From: Qipengyuania qiaonensis
GTDB lineage: Bacteria > Pseudomonadota > Alphaproteobacteria > Sphingomonadales > Sphingomonadaceae
DNA: 64,000 bases
NCBI RefSeq assembly: GCF_019711515.1
Contig: NZ_JAIGNO010000001.1
Location: 124,001 to 188,000 of the forward strand
Reading direction: 5' to 3'
Positions 41,633-50,891 of this stretch are shown here, in pieces. The stretch's first letter is position 1, and each line of letters starts with the position of its first letter. A program made the translations under genes and the position numbers. The notes under the pieces are model-generated. The model made no database searches. It was not told where the DNA came from and worked only from the letters and a program-made list of their open reading frames with translations.

Positions 41633-42757
41633 ATGAAGGCCACCATCGAACGCGCGACCCTGCTGCGTTGTCTAAGCCACGTGCAGTCGGTCGTAGAACG
41701 CCGCAACACGATCCCCATTCTCTCGAACGTGCTGATCGAGGCCGATGGCGACAATTCGCTCAAGGTCATGGCGACCGACCTCGATCTGCAGGTGGTCGAA
41801 CATATGAGCGCCAGCGTCGACAGCCCCGGCGCGATCACCGTTTCGGCCCACTTGCTGTTCGACATTGCGCGCAAGCTGCCCGAAGGGTCGCAGGTCAGCC
41901 TGGAAGCTGCCGAAAACCGCATGGCGATCAAGGCCGGGCGCAGCCGCTTCTCGCTGCCGACACTGCCGCGCGACGATTTCCCGGTGATCGTCGAGGGCGA
42001 TCTGCCGACCAGTTTCGAACTGCCCGCGAAAACGCTGGCCGAACTGATCGACCGCACGCGCTTCGCCATCTCGACCGAAGAGACGCGGTACTATCTCAAC
42101 GGCATCTTCTTCCACGTCTCGGACGACAGCGAGCCGGTTCTCAAGGCCGCTGCGACCGACGGCCACCGTCTTGCGCGCTTCACCCTGCCGCGCCCCGACG
42201 GCGCAGAGGGGATGCCCGATGTGATCGTGCCGCGCAAAGCCGTGGCCGAACTGCGCAAGCTGCTCGAGGAGAAGATGGACGGGAACGTCCAGATCGACCT
42301 TTCGGCCAGCAAGGTCCGCTTCACCTTGGGCGGCGAAGGCGGTGTAGTCCTGACCAGCAAGCTGATCGATGGAACCTTCCCCGATTATTCGCGCGTTATT
42401 CCAACGGGTAACGACAAACTCCTGAAACTCGATCCCAAGAGCTTTCACGAGGGTGTCGACCGCGTGGCAACCATCGCCACCGAGAAGACCCGCGCGGTAA
42501 AAATGGGCCTGGAAAAGGACAAGGTGACGCTGACCGTAACCTCGCCGGACAATGGCACCGCGACCGAAGAACTTCCGGCAGAGTATGGTTCCGAAGGGTT
42601 CGAGATCGGCTTCAATGCAATGTATCTAAAGGATATTCTCGGGCAGATCGATGCCGATGCCGTGGAGATCCACCTCGCCGACGCCGGCGCGCCCACTTTG
42701 ATCCGCAAGGACGAGAACTCGCCCGCGCTTTACGTCCTTATGCCGATGCGGGTCTAA
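41633..42757 (+). CDS. dnaN: DNA polymerase III beta subunit (sliding clamp)
   Basis: A 374-residue clamp with the three-domain plan: MKATIERATLLRCLSHVQSVVERRNTIPILSNVLIEA at the start, FAISTEETRYYLNGIFFHV and TDGHRLA in the middle, and the family end PTLIRKDENSPALYVLMPMRV, which contributes to the partner-binding pocket. It follows fabG by 146 bases, not dnaA, so it is not next to an origin here. Confidence 0.97.
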   Translation: MKATIERATLLRCLSHVQSVVERRNTIPILSNVLIEADGDNSLKVMATDLDLQVVEHMSASVDSPGAITVSAHLLFDIARKLPEGSQVSLEAAENRMAIKAGRSRFSLPTLPRDDFPVIVEGDLPTSFELPAKTLAELIDRTRFAISTEETRYYLNGIFFHVSDDSEPVLKAAATDGHRLARFTLPRPDGAEGMPDVIVPRKAVAELRKLLEEKMDGNVQIDLSASKVRFTLGGEGGVVLTSKLIDGTFPDYSRVIPTGNDKLLKLDPKSFHEGVDRVATIATEKTRAVKMGLEKDKVTLTVTSPDNGTATEELPAEYGSEGFEIGFNAMYLKDILGQIDADAVEIHLADAGAPTLIRKDENSPALYVLMPMRV

Positions 42758-42812
42758 GCGCTCGCATTGATGCGAACCTGCCGCTAGCGTCTCGCGCAAA
42801 GGAGAGAGACGA

Positions 42813-43883
42813 ATGCAGCAGGTTCACGTCCGCAAGGATGCCATCGGTCAAACGGAAATCGTGGACGGCGAGCTGGAAGCACTCGCCGATGGTGCGGTGC
42901 GGCTTGCCATCGAGAGCTTCTCGGTCACCGCCAACAACGTGACCTATGCGGTGGTCGGCGACGCCTTCGGTTACTGGAACTTCTTTCCCGCGCCCGACGG
43001 TATGGGCATCGTCCCGATGTGGGGCCATGCCCGCGTGATCGAGAGCAAGGATCCCGACATTGCGGTGGACGAACGGGTTTACGGCTATCTCCCGATGGCT
43101 ACGCATCTCGATGTACTGCCGGGTAAGGTTACAACGGGTGGCTTCACCGACATGGCCGACCATCGCCAGCCGATGAGCCCGGTTTACAATAGCTATACAC
43201 GCCTTGCGGCAGACCCGGAGCATGACCCGGCCCGCGAGGGCGAGCGAATGATCTTCGGGCCCCTGTTCAAGACCGGTTTTCTGATCGAATACTTCATGCG
43301 CTCGGAAGACTGGTTCGGCGCAACCCGGGTGATCTTGACGAGTGCGTCGTCGAAAACGGCGATGGGTCTGGCGAGCGTGGCCAAGCACCGCTCTCCCTCG
43401 GTAAAACGCATCGGCCTGACCTCGGCAGGCAATATCGGCTTCGTCAAGGAGAGCGGGCTGTATGACGAGGTTCTGGCCTACGGAGACGTTGCCGACCTGC
43501 CCGCAGAGGCGAGCGTTTCGGTCGATTTCGCTGGCAATGCCGGTCTGTTGAAATCGCTCCACGAACATCTGGGCGATGCGTTGAAATATTCCTGCCTCGT
43601 CGGCGCGACGCATATCGAGGAACGGGGCGGGGGTGCCGGCGACATGCCCGGACCTACGCCAACACTGTTCTTTGCCCCCGATCACGCAGTCGCGCTGTTC
43701 AAGTCGCTAGGCCCCGAAGCGGCGGGCCGACAGATTGCGGAAAGCTGGCACGCATTCCTGGCCGATGCAGGTGACAGCGTGACGATAGAGCGGCGCGCCG
43801 GCCTGGCTGCCGCTCGCGACGTGTTTGCCGAGATGGTTGGTGGCAGCGTCGATCCGGCCAGGGGGATCGTGATCGAGCCCTAG
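42813..43883 (+). CDS. DUF2855 family protein
   Basis: A 356-residue protein with the family features ANNVTYAVVGDAFGYWNFFP and GIVPMWGHARVIES near the start, VYNSYTRL, and FMRSEDWFGATRVILTSASSKTAMGLA. The overall plan looks like a degenerate medium-chain reductase (VYGYLPMATHL, then a Rossmann-like half). No function is established. It has a GGAGAGA ribosome site and ends in a CTAG overlap with the convergent alcohol dehydrogenase gene. Confidence 0.86.
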   Translation: MQQVHVRKDAIGQTEIVDGELEALADGAVRLAIESFSVTANNVTYAVVGDAFGYWNFFPAPDGMGIVPMWGHARVIESKDPDIAVDERVYGYLPMATHLDVLPGKVTTGGFTDMADHRQPMSPVYNSYTRLAADPEHDPAREGERMIFGPLFKTGFLIEYFMRSEDWFGATRVILTSASSKTAMGLASVAKHRSPSVKRIGLTSAGNIGFVKESGLYDEVLAYGDVADLPAEASVSVDFAGNAGLLKSLHEHLGDALKYSCLVGATHIEERGGGAGDMPGPTPTLFFAPDHAVALFKSLGPEAAGRQIAESWHAFLADAGDSVTIERRAGLAAARDVFAEMVGGSVDPARGIVIEP

Positions 43884-44890
43884 ATCTCCACCGCGATCTT
43901 GCCGAAGTGGCTCCCGCTTTCCTGATGCCGGAACGCGTCGGCAAGCCGTTCGAGCGGGAATCTGTCGGAGATTTCCGGCTTGATGCCGTTGGCCTCGATC
44001 CCGGCAATCATGTCGAGCTGCTGCTGGCGGCTGCCTACGGTCAGGCCCTGGACGCGCAGGTTCTTGGCCATCAGCAGTCCCGTCTGGACGGGTCCGGCGA
44101 ACCCTGCCAGCACGCCGATCAATGCGACGTGCCCGCCAACGCGCGTCGCCAGCATCGACTGGTCGAGCGTACCGGCGCCGCCGATCTCGACGACGCAATC
44201 CACCCCGCGCCCGCCGGTCAGTTCGAGCGCCTTCGGCCCCCAGGCCTCGACCTCGCGATAATTGATCAGATGATCCGCACCGAGACTTTGCAGCCGCTCG
44301 AGCTTTGCGCCGCTCGAACTGGTAGCGATGACCGTGGCGCCCGCAGCCTTGGCGAATTGCAGTGCGAAGATCGACACGCCGCCGCTGCCCTGAACCAGCA
44401 CAGTGTCGCCGGGCTTGATCGCGTTGTCGACGAACAGGGCCCGCCAGGCAGTCAGCCCGGCGCAGGTAAGCGTGGCCGCCTCCGCGTGACCATATCCCTT
44501 CGGCACGCGGGTAAACCAGGTGGACGGCGCAGTTACCGCTTCGCAGGCATAACCGTCGATCCCGTCGCCGGGAACGCGGGTGAACGCGGTCGTGGGCGGA
44601 CCACCGTCGAGCCATTCCGGAAAGAAGGTACTTACTACCGGATCGCCGACGGAGAATTCGGTCACGTCGGTGCCTATCGCGACAACCACGCCCGCGCCAT
44701 CCGACATCGGGATGCGTCCCTGCTTGCACGGGATCATGCCCTTGACCACCGCATAATCGTGATAGTTGAGCGAACTGGCCTTCAGCTCGACCGTGATCTC
44801 GCCGGGCCCCGGCTCACGCGGGTCGGCGACATCGCCATATTCCAGAGCCTCGAGCGTCGACGGGGTTGCGCCGGTGCGGATGGCCTTCAT
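43880..44890 (-). CDS. alcohol dehydrogenase-like MDR oxidoreductase
   Basis: A 336-residue medium-chain dehydrogenase. The pattern NYHDYAVVKGMIPCKQGRIPMSDGAGVVVAIG and the coenzyme region LVQGSGGVSIFALQFAKAAGATVIATSSS are typical of a zinc-independent subgroup; the four structural-zinc cysteines are absent. It starts inside the end of the amidohydrolase gene (4-base overlap), so the two are coupled. The substrate is unknown. Confidence 0.86.
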   Translation of the reverse strand: MKAIRTGATPSTLEALEYGDVADPREPGPGEITVELKASSLNYHDYAVVKGMIPCKQGRIPMSDGAGVVVAIGTDVTEFSVGDPVVSTFFPEWLDGGPPTTAFTRVPGDGIDGYACEAVTAPSTWFTRVPKGYGHAEAATLTCAGLTAWRALFVDNAIKPGDTVLVQGSGGVSIFALQFAKAAGATVIATSSSGAKLERLQSLGADHLINYREVEAWGPKALELTGGRGVDCVVEIGGAGTLDQSMLATRVGGHVALIGVLAGFAGPVQTGLLMAKNLRVQGLTVGSRQQQLDMIAGIEANGIKPEISDRFPLERLADAFRHQESGSHFGKIAVEI

Positions 44891-46638
44891 TCGGCTGCCT
44901 CGAGCATGTCGACACGCTGCGGGCCGCGGATCAGGCCGCCGGGCGTCTCGCCCGTCCATTCGCCATCGCGGAACGTGACCTTGCCGTTCTTGATCGTGGC
45001 GACGTAGCCTTCGGCTTTCTGCAGCAGGCGCTTGCCGCCGGCAGGAAGGTCGAAAGCGAGCCACGGCTTGCCTAGCTGGATGCGGTCCATATCTATGATG
45101 TTGAGATCGGCGAGATAGCCGGGCGCGAGAATACCGCGATCCTCGAGGCCATAGAGCCGCGCGGTGTCGCTGCACTGGCGCTTGATCGCATTTTCCAGCG
45201 TGATCGTGCCGCGCGAGCGGTCGCGTACCCAGTGCTGCAGCATGAAGGTGGGCGAGGCTGCGTCGCAAATCGTGCCGCAATGCGCACCGCCGTCCGACAG
45301 CGAATTCACCGTATCGTCCGACTGCTGGAGGTCCATCAGGAAATCGAGATTGCCGTCGGCATAGTTAAGGATGGGCAGGTAGATGAAGCCTTTCCCATCG
45401 TCGCGGCACAGCAGGTCGTAAGCGTATTCGTCGCCGGACATGCGCGCTGCCTTGGCGCGTTCGAATATGCTTTCCGCGGCGGTCGGCTCGTAATTGAAGC
45501 TGGGGTCCATCTCGAACTGCATGTTCCAGCCGCCGCATACGACCATGATCAGGCCGATAATGTCCTGATTGACCTCGGAAAAATCGTGCTGCTCGGCGAT
45601 CAGTCTGGCTTTGAATTCGGGATCGAACAACTTCGCCTTCTGCTCCTCCCAGGACAGGCCTTCGATTTCCTTCCAGCTCGGTTTCAGGCGGAAGGGATGA
45701 ACGGTGCCCTGCCACGCCATGACGATGCCGTTGCCGCGCAGCGCGATCTGCGCGACGATATTGGCGCCATTGTCGTTCTCCGCCCGCATGCTGGCGATCT
45801 GTTCGTCGAGCGGCAGTTCCTTGGCGATCGACTGTAGCGCGGCAAAGGTAACGGGCAGGCCGGTTTCGCGGCTCATCTTGCCCATCCAGCCGAATTCGTC
45901 CCATTCGCGCATCATGTCGGACGCCATTTCGAAGACACCGTGTCCGGCACGGCCCATGGCGCGCCCGATCTCCACCAGTTCCTCCGCCGTCGCGGTAGTG
46001 CCGGGGACGACTTCGCCATCGATGTCGCGATGCAGCACGGTGCGCGAGGTGGAGAAGCCAAGGGCGCCGGCGCGCACGCCTTCCTCGACGATACGGCTCA
46101 TTTCGGCGATGTCGCTCTCGGTCGGGACGGCGCCGGGCCGTTCGCGATCGCCGAGTACATAGGCGCGAACGGAGCCGTGCGGCACGTGCGTGCCGACATC
46201 GACCGTACGCGGCAATTTCTCCAGCGCGTCGAGATATTCGGGGAAGGTTTCCCAATCCCAACTCATCCCCTCGGCAAGTGCGGTGCCGGGAATGTCCTCC
46301 ACGCCTTCCATCAGGCCGATCAGCCACTCGTGCTTGTCGGGCTTGGCAGGGGCGAAGCCGACACCGCAATTGCCCATCACGACCGTGGTCACGCCGTGCC
46401 AGCTCGACGGAGCCATTTCCTGATCCCACGTCGCCTGACCGTCATAGTGAGTGTGGATGTCGACGAACCCTGGCGTAACGAGATTTCCGCCCGCATCGAT
46501 TTCGTCCGTCGCATCGCCGCCGACTTCGCCGACTTGAGCGATCAAACCGTCCCTGATGGCGATGTCGCCGGTAAAGCGGTCACGGCCGGTCCCATCGACG
46601 ATGGTGCCGTTGCGAATGATCAGGTCGTATGCGGGCAT
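44887..46638 (-). CDS. amidohydrolase, N-acyl-D-amino-acid deacylase family
   Basis: A 583-residue metal-dependent hydrolase: [37 protein letters not shown], the metal motif [26 protein letters not shown], the LGFSTSRT segment, and near the end [22 protein letters not shown]. These fit D-aminoacylase and dihydroorotase-like subgroups. The [12 protein letters not shown] form is usual for N-acyl-D-amino-acid deacylases, but in sphingomonads many such paralogues have untested substrates. The ATG at 46638 has an AGAGGAG site; a reading 13 codons longer is possible. Confidence 0.88.
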   Translation of the reverse strand: MPAYDLIIRNGTIVDGTGRDRFTGDIAIRDGLIAQVGEVGGDATDEIDAGGNLVTPGFVDIHTHYDGQATWDQEMAPSSWHGVTTVVMGNCGVGFAPAKPDKHEWLIGLMEGVEDIPGTALAEGMSWDWETFPEYLDALEKLPRTVDVGTHVPHGSVRAYVLGDRERPGAVPTESDIAEMSRIVEEGVRAGALGFSTSRTVLHRDIDGEVVPGTTATAEELVEIGRAMGRAGHGVFEMASDMMREWDEFGWMGKMSRETGLPVTFAALQSIAKELPLDEQIASMRAENDNGANIVAQIALRGNGIVMAWQGTVHPFRLKPSWKEIEGLSWEEQKAKLFDPEFKARLIAEQHDFSEVNQDIIGLIMVVCGGWNMQFEMDPSFNYEPTAAESIFERAKAARMSGDEYAYDLLCRDDGKGFIYLPILNYADGNLDFLMDLQQSDDTVNSLSDGGAHCGTICDAASPTFMLQHWVRDRSRGTITLENAIKRQCSDTARLYGLEDRGILAPGYLADLNIIDMDRIQLGKPWLAFDLPAGGKRLLQKAEGYVATIKNGKVTFRDGEWTGETPGGLIRGPQRVDMLEAAE

Positions 46639-46701
46639 GATTACGTGCTCCTCTCTCCATAGAAGAAGGTTCCACATTGCAACCGATGAGTCCAGCGGTG
46701 T

Positions 46702-48189
46702 TTAGGTAGCGCGTTCCGGCATTCGGACGGTCAGCAATGCGGCGAGTCCGATAAGAAAGAGCAGATGGATCGAAACCATACCGATCCGTTGATCGCCCGA
46801 CCACAGCGTGAATTGCTCGACAAGCAGCGGGCCCATCCAGACGGTGATCGTCCCTGCAATGGCATAGAGCCCGAAGAATTCACCACTGCGGCCGGGCGGG
46901 GCGAGGGTAACGAGCATGGTGCGGCTCGAGGAGATGCTGGCGGTCGCCGTCACCGCAATCACGCTGATCGAGCCGAGATAGACGAGGTCCGACAAGGTGG
47001 GGAACACGATGCCGTCCCAGACGGTGAAGTTGGCGACGAGGCCGAACAGCAGGCTCTCCTGAGTGATGCTAAGCTGGAACAGACCGACGACGACCATTGC
47101 GAAAATTTCCAGCGCCAATGCGCGTTTGACGCCGACCCGTTCCTCCAGCCAGCCACCAAAAATTCCTCCCGCGAACGCGCACGCGCTGGCGAAGATCGCG
47201 TAGCAGAGCATTTCGAGGAAATTCCACCCAAGGAACAGTGCGACATAGACCGCACCGAGCGCCAGCAGAGCCGCCATTCCATCGGCATAGAACATGCGTG
47301 CGATCAGGAATTTCAGCAGCTCGCGATACTTTGCAGCCTCGCGCACGGTGCGCCAGACACTGCGGGCGCCTTCGCGGAAAGCCCTGGCCCAGCTCGCGTC
47401 CGGGACGCCTGGATCCCTCGCGTTCAGAAAGAACGGGATCGAGAAGAGTGCAAGCCACGCTGCGCAGATGGGGCCGGCGAGGCGGGCATGCTCGAACTTC
47501 GTCAGGTCGACGCCGAATTGCGGTACGGCAAAGGGCCAACCGGTCATCGCCGGCAGAACGAACAGCAATGCGATGGCGAGGAAAATCAACGCTGCCGCAC
47601 CGTTGCCGAGACCGAGGCCGAGCCCCGAGATCATTGCCAGCCGTCGCGGTTCGCCGGAAACGCTCAACATCGCGTTATGGGTCACTTCCGAGTAGGTGTA
47701 ACTCACATAGGCGATGACCAGCAGCGTCATGATCATAGCCACCGGCAAGCCCTCGCCACCGGGCATGGCAAACCACAGCATCGCGGAGCAAATCGTGATC
47801 GAACCGAGGAAGATCGCGAGGATCGGTTTGAGCCGTCCTCCGCGATCGAGCGCCGCGCCGAGGAAAGGCGCTGTCATCGCAGCGATGAAACCGGCCCATT
47901 TCGTGACCGAGGCGATGGTAGCCTGTCCCTGCGCATTGGCGGTTGCGAGCGCTTCGTCCGCGGGTAAACCGTCGAGCGCTCCGCTCGCCAGCAGGTCCGC
48001 CCCGATAATGTCACGCGCGAAATAGGGCGCGAAAATGTAGATGACGATCAGGATGTAGTAGGGATTGCGGGCCCATTCGAACACCGCCCAGGCAAATCCG
48101 GTCTTGCCCAGAGCCCCGCCTTCGCCGGTCGATTGCCGGATGGGCTGGCTGGCAAGCGGATTTGCCGCAAGTGCAGGATCGGTGGCCAT
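46702..48189 (-). CDS. MFS transporter (UMF1-like)
   Basis: A 495-residue transporter with 11-12 hydrophobic segments. It opens with GFAWAVFEWARNPYYILIVIYIFAPYFARDIIGADLL and has AMTAPFLGAALDRGGRLKPIL (loop 2-3 MFS motif), and in the second half GWLEERVGVKRAL. The FAWAVFEWARNPYY opening is that of the UMF1-type major facilitator proteins. The cargo is unknown. It lies between the PHA genes and the amidohydrolase on the same strand and may serve the latter. Confidence 0.87.
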   Translation of the reverse strand: MATDPALAANPLASQPIRQSTGEGGALGKTGFAWAVFEWARNPYYILIVIYIFAPYFARDIIGADLLASGALDGLPADEALATANAQGQATIASVTKWAGFIAAMTAPFLGAALDRGGRLKPILAIFLGSITICSAMLWFAMPGGEGLPVAMIMTLLVIAYVSYTYSEVTHNAMLSVSGEPRRLAMISGLGLGLGNGAAALIFLAIALLFVLPAMTGWPFAVPQFGVDLTKFEHARLAGPICAAWLALFSIPFFLNARDPGVPDASWARAFREGARSVWRTVREAAKYRELLKFLIARMFYADGMAALLALGAVYVALFLGWNFLEMLCYAIFASACAFAGGIFGGWLEERVGVKRALALEIFAMVVVGLFQLSITQESLLFGLVANFTVWDGIVFPTLSDLVYLGSISVIAVTATASISSSRTMLVTLAPPGRSGEFFGLYAIAGTITVWMGPLLVEQFTLWSGDQRIGMVSIHLLFLIGLAALLTVRMPERAT

Positions 48190-48224
48190 CGTCGTTTCTC
48201 TCCCGATCCCGTTTTCGTGTCCGC

Positions 48225-49091
48225 TCAGGCTGCGCGATCCAGCTCTGCCTGTGTTGCCGGAGCGTCGAGGAAGGCGCGCAGCTTGGCGACGCTGTCATCG
48301 GCATGGGTCAGCAGGAACAGATGCCCGCCGCCCTCGATCACCTCGAGCCTCGCGTTGGGAATGGCAGAGGCGAGAATGCGGCCATTGACCAGCGGCACGA
48401 TCTGGTCGTCATCGCCCATCATCACCAGCGCTTCCTTGTTCATGAAGGGCAGGGCGGGCAGGCTGGTCCAGCCCAGCATGGCAATAAGCTGGTAGAAATA
48501 GCCGCGCGGGGAGGGCGGCTTGAGGCGGCCGATATGGCTGTCCTTCTGATGTGCCTGACCATCCGGATCGACCCCGCCATAGAGCGTCTGGAAATGCTCG
48601 TTCATGAATTTGGGATCGATATAGCGGCGCGGATTGGCCATCTTGGTCAGTGCGGCGGGATTGCCCGGCACCATCAGCATGCCCGCAGTGGTGGCCGCCA
48701 GCACCAGGCGGCGGGTGCGCTTGGGATATTGCAGCGCAAAGTGCTGCGCCATCGCACCACCCCATGACACGCCCATCACATCCACTTCTTCGACGCCGAG
48801 TTCGTCGAGGATCAGGCGCGCCGTCCAGCTCATGGTGAAGGGGTTGTAAGGCATGGTCGGATCAGGGCTTTCGCCCGTGCCGGGCATGTCGAACATCACG
48901 AAGGCCCGTTCTGCGAGCATTTCGGCCAGCGGGGCGACGGCTTCGATATTCGCACCGATGCCGTTGAAGAACAGGATTGGCGGATGATCCGATGTCTCGT
49001 CCAGCCGCCAATGCGCAACGCGCAATGTCCTGCCACCTGCTTCCATCATGCGAATGGTTGCAGTCATCGGGTCAGTCTTGGATGTGGTCAC
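48225..49091 (-). CDS. phaZ: intracellular poly(3-hydroxyalkanoate) depolymerase-like alpha/beta hydrolase
   Basis: A 288-residue hydrolase with the nucleophile elbow VMGVSWGGAMAQHFALQYP, the PPILFFNGIGANIEAVAPL oxyanion region, VMFDMPGTGESP, and the late Asp/His pair in MMGDDDQIVPL and EGGGHLFLLTHAD. This set matches intracellular medium-chain PHA depolymerases, and the gene lies 20 bases after the PHA synthase gene. Synthase and depolymerase in one operon allow turnover of storage granules. Confidence 0.85.
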   Translation of the reverse strand: MTTSKTDPMTATIRMMEAGGRTLRVAHWRLDETSDHPPILFFNGIGANIEAVAPLAEMLAERAFVMFDMPGTGESPDPTMPYNPFTMSWTARLILDELGVEEVDVMGVSWGGAMAQHFALQYPKRTRRLVLAATTAGMLMVPGNPAALTKMANPRRYIDPKFMNEHFQTLYGGVDPDGQAHQKDSHIGRLKPPSPRGYFYQLIAMLGWTSLPALPFMNKEALVMMGDDDQIVPLVNGRILASAIPNARLEVIEGGGHLFLLTHADDSVAKLRAFLDAPATQAELDRAA

Positions 49092-49111
49092 GCGGGGTCC
49101 TTTGCAGCTGC

Positions 49112-50800
49112 TCAGCAGGCTTCCATAACGTATTGCCCCGGGGCTGGGTCCAGCGGCGCATAGCCTCTATTACCCAGCTTTGCCGGTGCCTTTTTCTTTG
49201 CTCCTGCACGCGCCTGCAGCCATTCCATCCAGTAGGGCCACCAGCTTCCGGCCACCTCCTCGGTGCCCTTGAGCCAATCGTCGGCGGTGTCGGGGAGTTT
49301 CTTCTTTGGGTCGCTCTGAATGTAGTATTTCGCCTTGGGGTTGCCCGGCGGGTTGAGGATGGCCTGCATGTGGCCCGACTGGCTGAGCACGTAGGTGACG
49401 TCCTTCGAGCCGAACAGGCGGGTCGAGCGATAGGTCGCCTTCCATGGCGTGATATGGTCGGTCACACCGCCGAGGATGAAAAGGTCGCTGGTGACTTTCG
49501 ACAGATCGATCTTGTGATCGACCATCTCGACTTCGCCCTTTCTGGTGAAGGCGAGCGTTTCGAATACGGTCAGGAAATCGCCCATCAGCGCGCCGGATAG
49601 GTTCGTCGCATCGGCATTCCAGAACAGCACATCGAATGCCGGCGGGTCCTGGCCGAGCAGGTAGTTGTTGATGACGTAGTTCCAGATCAGATCGTTCGGT
49701 CGGAGCCAGGCGAAACCGCGAGCAAGGTCGTCACCCTTGATAATGCCCTTCTTGGCTGCGCGCCGTTTGGCGAGGGCCAAGCCATTTTCGCTGACGAGGG
49801 AACCCGCCTCGATATCGTTCTGCTTCGGATGAAGCACACAGACCATCAGCGTCAGTGCACCGAGCAGATCATCCTTGTCGGACGCCATCTTGCTGGCGAG
49901 CATCGAAGCGGTCTGCCCGCCCGAGCAACCAGCTGAAACGTTTACTTTTTTCGAGCCGGTTATCTTGCTCACCGCGTCCATCGCCTCCCGGCAGGAATTG
50001 ACGTAATCGGCCATGTCCCAATGGCCCTGGTCCTTGCTCGGGTTCTTCCAGCTGATAACGAAAGTCTGGATGCCGTTGTCGAGCTGATACTTCACCACCG
50101 ACTTTTCCGGCGAGAGATCGTTGATATACATCTTGTTGATCTGCGGCGGGATGGTGAGCTGCGGAATTGCGTACACTTCGTCGGTCGTCGGCGCGTACTG
50201 GATCAGCTCCATCATTGCGGTGCGCAGTACAACCGCGCCCTTCGAGGTTGCAACATTCTCGCCCAGCTTGAACGGTTTCTTGTCAACCTGGCTGACCATG
50301 CCCTTGTTGTGGACCATGTCGTCATAGGCATTCTTGAGGCCTTTCATCAGGCTCAACCCGCCGCTGGTAATCGCCATCTTCTGAGCGGACGGATTGCCCG
50401 CCAGCGTGTTGGTCGGTGCCAGGCCATCGATGATGATATTCGAGATGAACCGCGCGCGATCGCGTTCGAGTTCGTCGAGCTCCAGGTCGTCGAGCCAGTG
50501 TGCCGCGCCTTTCTGCACTGCCAGATAGTACTGCATGCCTGCGCGCATGAAGGGGTTGTACTGCCAGGCCGGGTCCTGAAAGCGCTTGTCCTTGGGATGG
50601 GGGGCAAGGTCGCTCTTGCCGGTCATGATCTTGATCATGTCCTCGCCCATTGTCCGACTGTGCTTCATCAGCCGCTGCGGATCGGAAGCGGTTTCGCGCA
50701 GCATGACGGCCACTGCGCCGAAAATGTCTTCTCTCGTCAATCCGACCAGCGGGCCCAGGGCACTGGTGGATTGTGCGGCTTCGTCTTCGAGCTTGGCCAT
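49112..50800 (-). CDS. phaC: polyhydroxyalkanoate synthase
   Basis: A 562-residue synthase that polymerises 3-hydroxyacyl-CoA on granules. The lipase-like box is SAGCSGGQTAS with catalytic Cys292, and the acid and histidine lie in GVTDHITPWKATY and LSQSGHMQAILNPPGN. The WQYNPFMRAGMQYY and VPPQINKMYINDLSPEKS-like patterns are also present. The box resembles class II (medium-chain) as much as class I, so the monomer range is open. The ATG at 50800 follows a GGGAGAG site; a start nine codons earlier is weaker. Confidence 0.92.
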   Translation of the reverse strand: MAKLEDEAAQSTSALGPLVGLTREDIFGAVAVMLRETASDPQRLMKHSRTMGEDMIKIMTGKSDLAPHPKDKRFQDPAWQYNPFMRAGMQYYLAVQKGAAHWLDDLELDELERDRARFISNIIIDGLAPTNTLAGNPSAQKMAITSGGLSLMKGLKNAYDDMVHNKGMVSQVDKKPFKLGENVATSKGAVVLRTAMMELIQYAPTTDEVYAIPQLTIPPQINKMYINDLSPEKSVVKYQLDNGIQTFVISWKNPSKDQGHWDMADYVNSCREAMDAVSKITGSKKVNVSAGCSGGQTASMLASKMASDKDDLLGALTLMVCVLHPKQNDIEAGSLVSENGLALAKRRAAKKGIIKGDDLARGFAWLRPNDLIWNYVINNYLLGQDPPAFDVLFWNADATNLSGALMGDFLTVFETLAFTRKGEVEMVDHKIDLSKVTSDLFILGGVTDHITPWKATYRSTRLFGSKDVTYVLSQSGHMQAILNPPGNPKAKYYIQSDPKKKLPDTADDWLKGTEEVAGSWWPYWMEWLQARAGAKKKAPAKLGNRGYAPLDPAPGQYVMEAC

Positions 50801-50891
50801 CGTCAGAAATCTCTCCCGTAATTTCATGACCCTTTTGGGCCTATTCTGGTGTCAGTTCATGCGTCGCCCAGGCGTTCAATGCAAGCAAGTG

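Noticed and set aside
42535-42565. A second GTAACC motif as a sigma-F promoter
   Set aside because: It lies inside dnaN and no CGAA occurs at the 16-base spacing.
44887-44890. Fusion of the amidohydrolase and alcohol dehydrogenase
   Set aside because: They are in different frames with a normal 4-base ATGA overlap.
46765-47967. A 400-codon plus-strand frame opposite the MFS transporter
   Set aside because: It is rich in Arg, Asp, Glu and His with no hydrophobic or family signature, an antisense shadow of a well-supported membrane protein.
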